A DNA stretch of 14,320 bases from Allobrachymonas sp. (GCA_030529305.1 JAUMXD010000035.1:1-14320), one strand, 5' to 3'; positions 1 through 9,302 are shown, numbered from the stretch's first letter. Numbers and translations are program-made. The notes: generated by a model from the letters alone, not told the origin.

Positions 1-104
1 AAGCCCTGAAGCTGTACAAGCACGTTTACCGCGTGGACGACAAGACGGCCAAGGGGCTGCGTTCTTCGCAATGGCTGGACTGGACAGTAGAAAATGATTT
101 CTGA
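1..104 (+). CDS. Probable ABC-importer substrate-binding protein, C-terminal fragment
   Basis: The frame beginning at position 3 is open from the window edge to a TGA at 102-104. It encodes the last 33 residues of a protein ending in SSQWLDWTVENDF. The stop lies inside the next gene, with 11 bases shared, which indicates translational coupling to the permease. FecCD-type permeases are usually preceded by their periplasmic binding protein (the TroA/BtuF/FecB fold), and this short helical, charged tail fits the end of such a protein. The fragment carries no diagnostic motif, so the assignment rests mainly on position. It could instead be another gene of the same operon. Confidence 0.55.
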   Translation, partial: ALKLYKHVYRVDDKTAKGLRSSQWLDWTVENDF

Positions 105-1116
105 CGCCCGAGTCAAAGGGCTTTTGCTGCTGTTTTTCAGTGGCGTGCTGGTCGTTGGGGCGATGATCGCCCTGACGGCGGGCACTTACGATCTGTCGGT
201 TGCCCAAACTTTTGAAATTCTGAAGGCCAAGGTTTTTGGCGGCGATGAGTCGGCCCTGAACAAACTGCACACCGTGATCGTGTGGAAGATTCGCAGCCCG
301 CGTGTGCTTTTGGCCGTTTTGGGCGGCATCGCTTTTTCGATGGCTGGAGCGACGTATCAGGCGTGCTTTCGCAACCCGCTGGTCGAGCCTTACATCCTGG
401 GGGTTTCTGCCGGTGCGGCTTTTGGCGCGGCCTTGGGCATCGTGTTTCCTGCCGTGTTCCGCTCGGTGCAGATATCGGCGTTCGTGGGGGCGCTGCTGGC
501 GGTGAGCCTGAGCTATTCGATCGCCCGTGCCCGCGGGCGCAGCCCCGTGATTGCGCTGGTGATATCCGGCGTGGTGATTGCCTCGCTGTTTTCGGCCCTG
601 GTTTCGCTGCTGAAATACGTGGCGCCCGATGCGCAGTTGCGTGAAATCACCTTCTGGATGATGGGGGGCTTTTATTACGCCACCTGGGCCGATGTGGGCG
701 TATTGACACCCTTCATTCTTGGCGTGTTTGTGCTGGTGCAATCCCTGTCCTGGAAGCTCAATATCTTGTCGATGGGCGATGAGGAGGCGCGCAGCCTGGG
801 CGTGAACCCCGAGTTCTACCGGGCCTTGCTGATTCTGGTGACGACGCTGGTGACGGCGCTGTGCGTTTCGCAGGTGGGCATCATCGCCTGGGTGGGCTTG
901 ATGGCGCCGCATGCCAGCCGCATGATTTTTGGCGCAGACAACACCTACGTGATTCCGGGCGGCGCGTTGCTGGGCGCGATCTTTCTGCTGTTTTGCGACA
1001 CGATGGCGCGCACCATTTCGGCGGCAGAGATTCCGGTGGGTATTCTCACATCCATTGTGGGCGCGCCTTTCCTGGTGTATTTGCTGCGTAGCAAAGGGCG
1101 GCAGATCTATGGGTAA
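94..1116 (+). CDS. FecCD/BtuC-family ABC transporter permease
   Basis: This inner-membrane permease of 340 residues is the usual length for the FecCD/BtuC family, which imports iron-siderophores, heme, cobalamin or related metal chelates. It is hydrophobic throughout, with many membrane segments starting at about residues 9-29. Family landmarks are visible: RNPLVEPYILGVSAGAAFGA (residues 93-112), the cytoplasmic coupling loop MGDEEARSLGVN (about 227-238), GIIAWVGLMAPHASR (262-276) and AEIPVGILTS near 301-310. The ATG at 94 lies inside the preceding gene, and a good Shine-Dalgarno sequence is lacking, consistent with coupled translation. The ATPase follows after 9 nt. A homodimer of this protein would work with the downstream ATPase and the upstream binding protein. 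The substrate cannot be read from the sequence, and no TonB receptor is in the window. Confidence 0.93.
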   Translation: MISDARVKGLLLLFFSGVLVVGAMIALTAGTYDLSVAQTFEILKAKVFGGDESALNKLHTVIVWKIRSPRVLLAVLGGIAFSMAGATYQACFRNPLVEPYILGVSAGAAFGAALGIVFPAVFRSVQISAFVGALLAVSLSYSIARARGRSPVIALVISGVVIASLFSALVSLLKYVAPDAQLREITFWMMGGFYYATWADVGVLTPFILGVFVLVQSLSWKLNILSMGDEEARSLGVNPEFYRALLILVTTLVTALCVSQVGIIAWVGLMAPHASRMIFGADNTYVIPGGALLGAIFLLFCDTMARTISAAEIPVGILTSIVGAPFLVYLLRSKGRQIYG

Positions 1117-1125
1117 GGAGGGTAT

Positions 1126-1905
1126 ATGCTGGTTGTAGAAAACCTGGCCTTTTCCTATGGAGCTGCCTCCATCTTTTCTGGCGTGAACTTCACGGTGCAA
1201 AAAGGCCGCTTGTGCGGGCTGTTCGGCCCCAATGGTTCGGGCAAATCCACTTTGTTCAAGTGCTGCCTGGGCCTGCTGAAAATGGGCGCTGGCCGCGTGC
1301 AGATTGCGGGGCAGGATGTGGCCTCGCTTTCGGCCGCGAGCATGGCGCGCCTGGTGGCCTATGTGCCGCAAGACCATACGCCGCCGTTTCCTTTTTTGGC
1401 GCGCGAGATTGTGCTGATGGGCCGTTCGCCCCATTTTGGTGGCGTGTTTGGCCTGAAGAAGCAAGATTTGCAGATTGCGCATGAGGCCATGCAGAAGCTG
1501 GGCATTGAGCATTTGGCCGACAAGGTCTACACCAAGCTCTCGGGCGGGCAGCGCCAGTTGGTGCTGATTGCACGTGCCTTGGCGCAGCAAACGCCTTTCA
1601 TCATGCTGGATGAGCCCACGTCCTCGCTCGACTTCAAGAACCAGTTGCTGATCTGGAAAATCCTGCGTGACATCGTGACCGAAGGCACCACGGTGTTTGC
1701 CTGTGCGCATGATCCCAATCATGTGCTGTGGTTTTGCGATGATCTGGTCGTGATCAATCAGGGCAAACTGGCCGCATCTGGCAAGGCGCGGGATGTGCTC
1801 AACCAGGGCTTGCTGCAAGAGCTGTACGGCGATGTGTGCTCGGTGGGGCAACTTTCTGGCCAGCAAATGATCTACCCCGAGCAGATGCTGCATCAGGCGG
1901 CGTGA
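1126..1905 (+). CDS. ABC transporter ATP-binding protein, FecE/BtuD type
   Basis: This 259-residue cytoplasmic ATPase powers the adjacent permease. All nucleotide-binding motifs are present: Walker A GPNGSGKS (34-41), Q-loop Gln82 in VPQDH, signature LSGGQRQ (138-144), Walker B FIMLDE (158-163, catalytic Glu163) and the switch histidine His195 in ACAHDPNH. The tail after about residue 205 resembles the short C-terminal extension of chelate-importer ATPases. The start is well supported: a strong AAGGAGG at 1115-1121 overlaps the permease TAA stop and lies 4 nt before the ATG. It is the last gene of the operon, and dnaE converges on it. The class (metal-chelate or vitamin B12 importer) is clear. 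The substrate could be siderophore, heme, cobalamin or molybdate/tungstate, since related importers exist for each. Confidence 0.94.
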   Translation: MLVVENLAFSYGAASIFSGVNFTVQKGRLCGLFGPNGSGKSTLFKCCLGLLKMGAGRVQIAGQDVASLSAASMARLVAYVPQDHTPPFPFLAREIVLMGRSPHFGGVFGLKKQDLQIAHEAMQKLGIEHLADKVYTKLSGGQRQLVLIARALAQQTPFIMLDEPTSSLDFKNQLLIWKILRDIVTEGTTVFACAHDPNHVLWFCDDLVVINQGKLAASGKARDVLNQGLLQELYGDVCSVGQLSGQQMIYPEQMLHQAA

Positions 1906-1926
1906 GCTTGCCGCGCAGTCTGGTTC

Positions 1927-1944
1927 GGGGCAGGCGCTGCCTTT
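1927..1944 (+). terminator. Weak hairpin after the importer operon
   Basis: GGCAG (1929-1933) and CTGCC (1937-1941) form a five-pair stem around GCG. Possible G-T pairs extend it, and only a TTT follows. It lies 24 nt after the ATPase stop, where a terminator is expected. The U-tract is too short for a confident intrinsic terminator, and no better candidate is visible in the 193-nt convergent gap to dnaE. Confidence 0.25.
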
Positions 1945-2098
1945 GGAGCCAGGCTTGTTGATGCGGCAGCTGCTTGCGCTGCTGCATCAATTCCCCCAAT
2001 CGCTCCAGTCGAGGCTGCAAGCAAAGGCCAGCAAAACAAGAATGGCCATGCCAGCGCAACGCTGCAATCGCGGCTTGATGCAAGCGGCTGGGTTGGTC

Positions 2099-5000
2099 TC
2101 AAGCCTCTTGCGCGCTGTAAACGATATGGGCGCTGCCTTGGGGCAGCAAGGCCGTCCAGCTGGCCAGGGCTGCATCCGATGGGTAGAAAAGTTTGTCTTC
2201 GTCCAGCGCCAGGGTGCCTTGCACGATGGTGGGCTGGGGCTTGCCATTGGTTGCGGCGGGGTTGGCGCTTTCGTCACCATTGCCGTTGGCAGCAGGGCTG
2301 CCATGCAGGCTCACGCGCAGGCGCACAGGCAAGCCGCGGGTGAGCACTTCGCCCGCATCGGTGGTTTCTTGCAGGGGCGGGTGGTCGGCAAACAGGCGAT
2401 CAAAACTGGGGCCGGATTCGTTGCCAGCCAGTGGCCCCACTTGCACCAGCAGGTGCTTGCCGTAGCGGCAGCGGGCGGTGGGCAGGTCGATCAGGCTGTG
2501 CACGTTCAGGCGCAGGTTGCCGCTGAAACGGTCGAGCTGGGCGCGGCCCTGGGCGATGAGCAAGGCATCTTCCTTGAGCACGGCGCTGCCGCCGCTGCTG
2601 GCAAAGACGGATTCGTCGGCGCTGGCTTCGAGCGTGGCGCTGCCATCGTCCAGCTTGAACAGGGCCAGCCGCCCGCGGTTGCCGTTGATGAAGCGCAGGT
2701 CGGACACGATGCCCGCCAGCCACTGCGTTTCGCGGCTGTCGCGCAGATTGCCCAGCGGCGTGGGCACGAAGCGGCGCACTTCTTGCGCGTTGGCATCGAA
2801 CAGATGGCCCGAGAGGTGAAAGCCCAGCGCGGTTTTTTCTTGCTGCAGGCGCTCGCGAATGTCCCACGGCGTAACGGTCACCAAGTCTGGCTCTTGCGTG
2901 CTGCTGCCGTGGCCGTCGTCCATCAGGTCGAACAGGCCGCCCTGGTTGGCGTTGGCCTCTTGCGCCAAGGCATAGTCAAAGGCCAGGTCGATGCTGGCAA
3001 GCAGCGCGGCGCGGTCCATGTGCAGGCTATCGAAGGCCCCGGCTTTGATCAGCGCTTCGACTGTGCGCTTGTTTAGCCGCGTGCGATCCACCCGCGCGCA
3101 AAAATCAAACAGGCTGCCGTAGGGGCCGCCCGCTTCGCGCTCGGCCACGATGGCGGCGATGGCGCTTTCGCCCGTGCCCTTGATGGCGCCCAGGCCGTAG
3201 CGGATGATGGTATCGCTTACCGGCTCGAAGCGGTAGCCGCTGCGGTTGACATTGGGCGGCTCGAACTCCAGCCCCATGCTGCGTGCGTCCTGGTACAGCA
3301 CCTTCAATTTGTCGGTGTTGTCCATTTCCACGGTCATGTTGGCGCAGAAGAATTCGGCCGTGTAATGAACCTTGAGCCAGGCCGTGTGATAGGCCAGCAG
3401 CGAGTAGGCAGCGGCGTGCGATTTGTTGAAGCCGTAACCCGCAAACTTTTCCATCAGGTCGAACACTTCGTCGGCCTTGGCCTCGCTGATGCCATTTTTG
3501 GCCGCGCCCTCGCGAAAGATCAGGCGATGCTGGGCCATTTCTTCGGGCTTTTTCTTGCCCATGGCGCGGCGCAGCAGGTCGGCGCCGCCCAGGCTGTAGC
3601 CGCCCAGGATCTGCGCGGTTTGCATCACCTGTTCCTGATAGACCATGATGCCGTAGGTTTCGCTCAAGATGCCTTCAACCAGCGGGTGCGGGAATTCCAC
3701 CTCTTCCTTGCCGTGCTTGCGCGCCACGAAGCTGGGGATCAGGTCCATGGGGCCGGGGCGGTACAGGGCGTTGAGGGCAATCAGGTCCTCCAGCCGCGTG
3801 GGCTTGGCGTCGCGCAGCATGCCTTGCATGCCGCGGCTTTCAAACTGGAATACGGCTTCGGTGCGCCCGTCTTGAAAGAGCTTGTAGGTGGCTTTGTCGT
3901 CGAGTGCAATGTTTTCGAAAGCGAATTGCTCTTGCCCCGGGTGGCGTTGCACGATGAATTGCTTGGCCATTTCCAGAATGGTGAGCGTGGCCAGGCCCAG
4001 AAAGTCGAACTTGACCAGGCCCACGGCCTCCACATCGTCTTTGTCGTACTGGCTCACGGCCGAATCGCTGCCGGGCTGCTGGTACAGCGGGCAAAAGTCG
4101 GTGAGTTTGCCCGGTGCAATCAGCACGCCACCGGCATGCATGCCGATGTTGCGCGTCAGCCCCTCAAGCTGCTGAGCCATTTCGACCAGGGTTTTGACTT
4201 CTTCTTCGCGTTCGATGCGCTCGGCCAACATCGGCTCGGCCGCGATGGCGTATTTTTCTTTCTCGCTTTCGCTCAGATTGGCTGGCGGGTATTGCAGCGT
4301 GACCGGTTTGCCCGGCTTGTTGGGGATGAGCTTGCTGATGCCGTCGCAAAAGTTGTAGCTCATGTCCATGACGCGGCCCACGTCGCGAATGGCTGCGCGC
4401 GCCGCCATGGTGCCGAAGGTGGCGATTTGGCTCACGGCGTTTTTGCCGTATTTGCCCTTCACGTAATCAATCACTCGGTCGCGGTTGGCCTGGCAAAAGT
4501 CGATATCGAAGTCGGGCATCGATACGCGCTCGGGGTTCAAGAAACGTTCGAACAGCAGCTTGTATTGCAGCGGGTCCAGATCGGTGATCTTGAGGGCATA
4601 GGCCACCAGCGAGCCCGCGCCCGATCCCCGGCCTGGCCCCACCGGGCAGCCGTTTTGCTTGGCCCAGTTGATGAAATCGCCCACGATGAGAAAGTAGCCC
4701 GGAAAGCCCATCTTGAGGATGGTGCTGATCTCGAACTCCAGCCGCTCCAGATAGCGCGGGCGCTCGGCGTCGCGCTGGGGGGCATCGGGGTAGAGCAGGG
4801 CAAGGCGCTCTTCCAGCCCGTCGATGGAGGCTTGGCGGAAGTAGCTCTCGATGGTGTGGCCTTCAGGGATGGGAAAGTCCGGCAGCTGCGGCTTGCCCAG
4901 CGTGAGGGTGAGATGGCAGCGCCGCGCAATCTCCACCGTGTTGGCCAGGGCGCTGGGCAAATCGGCAAACAGCGCTGCCATTTCGGCGCTGCTTTTGAAA

Positions 5001-5713
5001 TACTGCTGCTGGGTGAAGCGGCGTACGCGACGCGGGTTGCCCAGAATCTCGCCTTCGGCAATGCACACGCGCGCCTCGTGCGATTCGTATTCGTCTTGCT
5101 GGATGAACTGCACCGGGTGCGTGGCCACCACCGGCAGCTGCAGGCGCGCGGCCAGCGGCACGGCAGCGGCAATATGGGCCTCGTCATCAGCGCGGCCTGC
5201 GCGTTGCAGCTCGATGTAAAAGCGGTGCGGAAAGGCGCTGGCCAGTTGCAGCGCTACCTCGCTGGCGCGGGCGGCATCGCCTTGTAACAAGGCCTGGCCC
5301 ACCGGCCCAGCCTGCGCGCCAGAAAGCAGAATCAGCCCCTCGGCCAACTCTTGCACCCAAGCCCAGCGCACCGTGGCTTGCTCGGCGTTGCCCGCAGCCA
5401 GCCAGCCGCGCGAAAGCAGCTCGCACAAATGGAGGTAGCCCTGCTGGTTCTGCACCAGCAGCAGCACGCGCGGGGTGGGGCGATCTTTGACTGGGGGCAG
5501 CAGGTCTTCGATCAGAATCTCGGCTCCCAGAATGGGCTGAACGCCTGCACCCAACGCCGCACGGTAGAACTTGACTGCGCCAAACAGATTGTTCAAATCC
5601 GTCAGCGCCAGCGCGGGCTGCCTGTTCTGGGCGGCGGCAGCCACGGCTTGATCGATGCGGCAAGTGCCGTCCACCACGGAAAATTCGGAATGCAGGCGCA
5701 GATGGATAAACAT
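2099..5713 (-). CDS. dnaE: DNA polymerase III alpha subunit DnaE
   Basis: This is the replicative C-family polymerase subunit, 1204 residues against about 1160 in E. coli. Order of parts: PHP domain at the N-terminus (about 1-280), palm/thumb/fingers with catalytic Asp401 and Asp403 in PDFDIDF and Asp570 in VKFDFLGL, GRGSGAGSLVAYALKITDLD (361-380), a helix-hairpin-helix region near 860-900, an internal clamp-binding motif QGGLF (924-928), then an OB-fold region near 1000-1075. The PHP metal site looks degenerate, as in E. coli: HLRLH replaces an HxH ligand with Arg6, and TDL replaces TDH, so proofreading probably depends on a separate epsilon subunit. Residues 1141-1163 are an Asn/Gly/Ala-rich, linker-like stretch. 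The ATG at 5711-5713 has no recognisable Shine-Dalgarno, but HLRLHSEFSVVDG begins right after it and matches the family N-terminus. Transcription is divergent from the NlpC/P60 gene. Confidence 0.98.
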   Translation of the reverse strand: MFIHLRLHSEFSVVDGTCRIDQAVAAAAQNRQPALALTDLNNLFGAVKFYRAALGAGVQPILGAEILIEDLLPPVKDRPTPRVLLLVQNQQGYLHLCELLSRGWLAAGNAEQATVRWAWVQELAEGLILLSGAQAGPVGQALLQGDAARASEVALQLASAFPHRFYIELQRAGRADDEAHIAAAVPLAARLQLPVVATHPVQFIQQDEYESHEARVCIAEGEILGNPRRVRRFTQQQYFKSSAEMAALFADLPSALANTVEIARRCHLTLTLGKPQLPDFPIPEGHTIESYFRQASIDGLEERLALLYPDAPQRDAERPRYLERLEFEISTILKMGFPGYFLIVGDFINWAKQNGCPVGPGRGSGAGSLVAYALKITDLDPLQYKLLFERFLNPERVSMPDFDIDFCQANRDRVIDYVKGKYGKNAVSQIATFGTMAARAAIRDVGRVMDMSYNFCDGISKLIPNKPGKPVTLQYPPANLSESEKEKYAIAAEPMLAERIEREEEVKTLVEMAQQLEGLTRNIGMHAGGVLIAPGKLTDFCPLYQQPGSDSAVSQYDKDDVEAVGLVKFDFLGLATLTILEMAKQFIVQRHPGQEQFAFENIALDDKATYKLFQDGRTEAVFQFESRGMQGMLRDAKPTRLEDLIALNALYRPGPMDLIPSFVARKHGKEEVEFPHPLVEGILSETYGIMVYQEQVMQTAQILGGYSLGGADLLRRAMGKKKPEEMAQHRLIFREGAAKNGISEAKADEVFDLMEKFAGYGFNKSHAAAYSLLAYHTAWLKVHYTAEFFCANMTVEMDNTDKLKVLYQDARSMGLEFEPPNVNRSGYRFEPVSDTIIRYGLGAIKGTGESAIAAIVAEREAGGPYGSLFDFCARVDRTRLNKRTVEALIKAGAFDSLHMDRAALLASIDLAFDYALAQEANANQGGLFDLMDDGHGSSTQEPDLVTVTPWDIRERLQQEKTALGFHLSGHLFDANAQEVRRFVPTPLGNLRDSRETQWLAGIVSDLRFINGNRGRLALFKLDDGSATLEASADESVFASSGGSAVLKEDALLIAQGRAQLDRFSGNLRLNVHSLIDLPTARCRYGKHLLVQVGPLAGNESGPSFDRLFADHPPLQETTDAGEVLTRGLPVRLRVSLHGSPAANGNGDESANPAATNGKPQPTIVQGTLALDEDKLFYPSDAALASWTALLPQGSAHIVYSAQEA

Positions 5714-6131
5714 ATGGCGGCGATTTTAGACGGGGCTTGTGGATGGGCGTGACCGACCTGTTGGGCCGCTTTTGTTTTTGATGATCTGCTGATTCTTTAA
5801 CGGGAGAGGTCGCCAGCGGGCTTGTGTTTTCCTGGGAGCTTGTTGCATCAAAAACTGGTATGTGAATCGTTACAAGTCTTTTCGCTTGTTGTTGGGCTGG
5901 AGGGCAAGGGTGTACGCAGCAGTTAATCGGCTGTTGGCATCAAACTAGTCGGTAGCTTCGGAGCAGCTATTGTTGAAGGCATATGGAGCTGCTCTTGAAT
6001 GTGAATGGCGGGCGGCAAGGCGTTGTTTCCAGCCGACGATGGCTCCAAAAGCAGATCACGGGCGACAGTTGTGTCAGACAGAGGCAAGTATCCTGTGCTA
6101 CAACAACTGGTATCAAATTCAAAGGCTTGAA
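5714..6131. other. 418-nt divergent intergenic region (dnaE / NlpC-P60)
   Basis: I see no credible gene here. The region must hold promoters for dnaE (leftward) and the lipoprotein gene (rightward). On the minus strand TAAAAT (plus 5723-5728) resembles a -10 box only about 10 nt from the dnaE start, but I see no matching -35. Two loosely similar stretches occur: GCATCAAAAACTGGTA near 5845 and GCATCAAACTAGTCGGTA near 5937. An inverted repeat is described separately. The region is visibly richer in A+T than the flanking genes. Confidence 0.6.
5961..5994. repeat. Inverted repeat, 8-bp arms
   Basis: GAGCAGCT (5961-5968) and AGCTGCTC (5987-5994) are perfect complements separated by 18 nt, about 140 nt upstream of the NlpC/P60 start. 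It could be a regulator site, an RNA hairpin in a long leader, or a decayed copy of a dispersed intergenic repeat. Nothing in the sequence decides between these. Confidence 0.5.
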
Positions 6132-6743
6132 ATGAATACCTCTCATACCACTTCGCAAAAAAACGCTAACTACCCGCCCGATCTACCGCGCCGCCAACTG
6201 CTGTTGGGCGCGGGCTTGGGTGTGGCGGCTCTGGTGTTGGCGGGGTGTGGCTCCGCTCCGCGTCGGGTAGCGCAGGTGCGCCAGCAGCCCATTGCTGCAC
6301 CGCGCAGAAGGGTGTCCATCCCGAATCTGCCAGCAAGCAGCGCTCTGCAACTGGATGCTGCCCAGCGCGAGGAAGCTGTGGCGCGCGCCATGCTTGCCAT
6401 CAATACGCCCTATCGTTATGGCGGCAATACGCTTGAAACCGGCTTTGATTGCAGCGGGCTGGTGCAGTATGTATTCAGTGGCGTCTCGGCAGGCCGCCTG
6501 CTGCCGCGCAGCACCATCCAGTGGGCACGTGCCAGCCAGCCCATTGATGAAGGCCGCCTGCAACGCGGCGATTTGGTGTTCTTCAACACCTTGGGCGCTG
6601 CTTTTTCACACATGGGCATCTACATCGGCGGGCGCGAGTTCGTGCATGCGCCTTCCAGCGGCAAAAGCGTCAGGGTCGATAGCCTGGACAAGACCTATTT
6701 TTTGACTCGATTCAACGGCGCACGGACGGTGTTTGCCGCTTGA
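6132..6743 (+). CDS. NlpC/P60-family cell-wall peptidase lipoprotein
   Basis: This 203-residue secreted cysteine peptidase probably cuts peptide stems of peptidoglycan. The NlpC/P60 domain covers about residues 80-203, with catalytic Cys107 in GFDCSGLVQYVF, His160 in SHMGIYIG and a third polar residue, His172, in FVHAPSSG. The N-terminus has Arg20-Arg21 in PRRQLLLG, a hydrophobic core, then LAGC with lipidation Cys39. It is therefore predicted to be a lipoprotein, possibly exported by the Tat route. I chose the ATG at 6132: AAGG at 6122-6125 precedes it by 6 nt, and the open frame extending upstream to 5970 adds 54 residues unlike a signal region. Residues 40-70 form an Arg/Ala/Pro-rich tether. 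The gene appears monocistronic, with the heat-shock operon promoter about 210 nt downstream. Confidence 0.92.
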   Translation: MNTSHTTSQKNANYPPDLPRRQLLLGAGLGVAALVLAGCGSAPRRVAQVRQQPIAAPRRRVSIPNLPASSALQLDAAQREEAVARAMLAINTPYRYGGNTLETGFDCSGLVQYVFSGVSAGRLLPRSTIQWARASQPIDEGRLQRGDLVFFNTLGAAFSHMGIYIGGREFVHAPSSGKSVRVDSLDKTYFLTRFNGARTVFAA

Positions 6744-6754
6744 TGCGGTGATTT
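6735..6754 (+). terminator. Weak terminator candidate overlapping the NlpC/P60 stop
   Basis: CCGC (6736-6739) and GCGG (6745-6748), with a flanking G-T pair, form a short stem across the TGA stop at 6741-6743. GATTTT and further T-rich stretches follow up to about 6775. The stem is short, so this is only a candidate. Confidence 0.3.
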
Positions 6755-6956
6755 TGCGTTTTTGCTGTCTTTTTCGTTTGGGTTGAACGGAGTATCGGCG
6801 TACGTTGACGCGAGCTGAGTACTCGCTCAAATGGGAGCTACTGAGAAGAAGTAACACAAATGCTTTTGTTTCCAAGCCCAGTATAAAAAACGAAGCTTTT
6901 CGCTTGAAGGCAGGCCTTGGCTTGATTTGGGCTTCTGAAAAAGTGATGCTGCACGT

Positions 6957-6984
6957 CTTGAAATCGGAAGAACTGCCTTAACAT
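6957..6984 (+). promoter_or_regulatory. Sigma32-like heat-shock promoter of groESL
   Basis: CTTGAAA (6957-6963) matches the conserved -35 element of RpoH promoters. After about 12-13 nt, CCTTAACAT (6976-6984) is a fair match to the C-rich heat-shock -10 element. It directly abuts the CIRCE operator, so transcription would start inside or beside the operator. The -35 match is strong and the -10 moderate. A sigma70 reading (TTGAAA with TAACAT at 15 nt) is less well spaced. Confidence 0.65.
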
Positions 6985-7010
6985 TAGCACTCGTCAGGGG
7001 AGAGTGCTAA
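6984..7010 (+). promoter_or_regulatory. CIRCE operator (HrcA binding site)
   Basis: TTAGCACTC (6984-6992), nine nt, then GAGTGCTAA (7002-7010): this is the exact CIRCE consensus with no mismatch. CIRCE is bound by the repressor HrcA, whose activity depends on GroESL, giving feedback control of the operon. hrcA itself is not in the window. Its overlap with the sigma32-like promoter implies combined positive (RpoH) and negative (HrcA) heat-shock control, an arrangement known in some betaproteobacteria. Confidence 0.97.
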
Positions 7011-7048
7011 CAGCTTGTTAACTCATTTTCCTCTGTATCACTTCTTTC

Positions 7049-7124
7049 GGCTTGGTGCGCTTAAAGGCAGGGCGTAGCGTTGTGCAATCACAGTGCTGTG
7101 CCTATTTGTGAGGTGAGCCAAGCC
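7049..7124 (+). other. Predicted folded element in the groES leader
   Basis: Between CIRCE and groES lies an unusually long leader of about 170 nt. GGCTTGG (7049-7055) is perfectly complementary to CCAAGCC (7118-7124). Inside this, AGGCA (7065-7069) pairs with TGCCT (7099-7103), and CACA pairs with TGTG at 7089-7100, giving a nested three-stem fold. The Shine-Dalgarno at 7170-7175 lies outside it. A role in stability or temperature response is inference from the pairing only. Confidence 0.4.
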
Positions 7125-7181
7125 TTGTACGAGTGAACATTCCCAATTTTTCATCGTTGATTCATTAGCAAGGAGTTTTTC

Positions 7182-7469
7182 ATGAAATTGCGCCCACTCG
7201 CCGATCGCGTGATCGTCAAGCGTCTGGAGAACGAGACCAAAACCGCCTCTGGCATCGTGTTGCCTGATAACGCGGCTGAAAAGCCCGATCAGGGTGAAGT
7301 GCTGGCTGTTGGCCCCGGCCGCGTGGAAGATGGCAAAACCGTTGCCATGACCGTGAAGGTGGGCGACCGCGTGCTGTTTGGCAAATACAGCGGTCAGGCT
7401 GTGAAGGTGGATGGCGAAGAGGTGCTGGTCATGAAAGAAGATGATCTGTTCGCCGTGGTTGAGAAGTAA
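7182..7469 (+). CDS. groS: Co-chaperonin GroES (Hsp10)
   Basis: This 95-residue co-chaperonin forms the heptameric lid of the GroEL folding chamber in the cytoplasm. The length is typical (97 in E. coli). The family start [12 protein letters not shown], the mobile loop with the GroEL-contacting GIVL (residues 24-27) and the [17 protein letters not shown] end are all present. AAGGAG at 7170-7175 fixes the ATG at 7182. It is the first gene of the heat-shock operon controlled by the promoter and CIRCE site upstream. The spacer to groEL is unusually long. Confidence 0.99.
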   Translation: MKLRPLADRVIVKRLENETKTASGIVLPDNAAEKPDQGEVLAVGPGRVEDGKTVAMTVKVGDRVLFGKYSGQAVKVDGEEVLVMKEDDLFAVVEK

Positions 7470-7535
7470 ATTCATTGCAAGACAGGGCACCCGTCCGTGC
7501 AGCTCACGGCTCTGAGCTCCTGGCTTGGATGCCAC

Positions 7536-7553
7536 AAGCGCTTCGAAGCGCTT
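7536..7553. repeat. Perfect 18-bp palindrome between groES and groEL
   Basis: AAGCGCTTCGAAGCGCTT is fully self-complementary and consists of two copies of the palindrome AAGCGCTT separated by CG. In RNA it would fold as a seven-pair stem with a four-base loop. No T-run follows, so it is not an ordinary terminator. It could be a processing or stability element, or a DNA-binding site. Confidence 0.85.
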
Positions 7554-7571
7554 ACGGGTCTAAGCCCTTGA

Positions 7572-7606
7572 CCTTGTGGGCTTGCTTCAGGCAAGCTAAG
7601 CCAAGG
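7572..7606 (+). other. Composite stem-loop upstream of groEL
   Basis: The inner stem is GCTTGC (7580-7585) with GCAAGC (7591-7596) around TTCAG. The outer stem is CCTTG (7572-7576) with CAAGG (7602-7606). An alternative, mutually exclusive stem pairs AAGCCC (7562-7567) with GGGCTT (7578-7583). The element ends about 40 nt before the groEL Shine-Dalgarno, so it may affect mRNA cleavage, stability or the GroES/GroEL ratio. Confidence 0.55.
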
Positions 7607-7643
7607 CGAAACTGTTTTGCCCTCTGGGGCGCATAGATATTGA

Positions 7644-9302
<1,659 letters not shown>

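Noticed and set aside
1943..3076. A 377-codon plus-strand frame across the dnaE 3' end
   Set aside because: Shadow of dnaE codon bias, with Gly/Ala/Gln/Val-rich composition and no recognisable domain or ribosome site.
3365..5287. A 640-codon open frame on the plus strand inside dnaE
   Set aside because: It is exactly antisense to conserved DnaE sequence, is rich in His/Gln/Val/Leu as expected from mirrored GC-biased codons, and has no family motif. dnaE on the other strand is certain.
5970..6131. Upstream extension of the NlpC/P60 frame by 54 residues
   Set aside because: It would bury the signal sequence and lipobox inside the protein. The ATG at 6132 has an AAGG site and gives a proper lipoprotein N-terminus.
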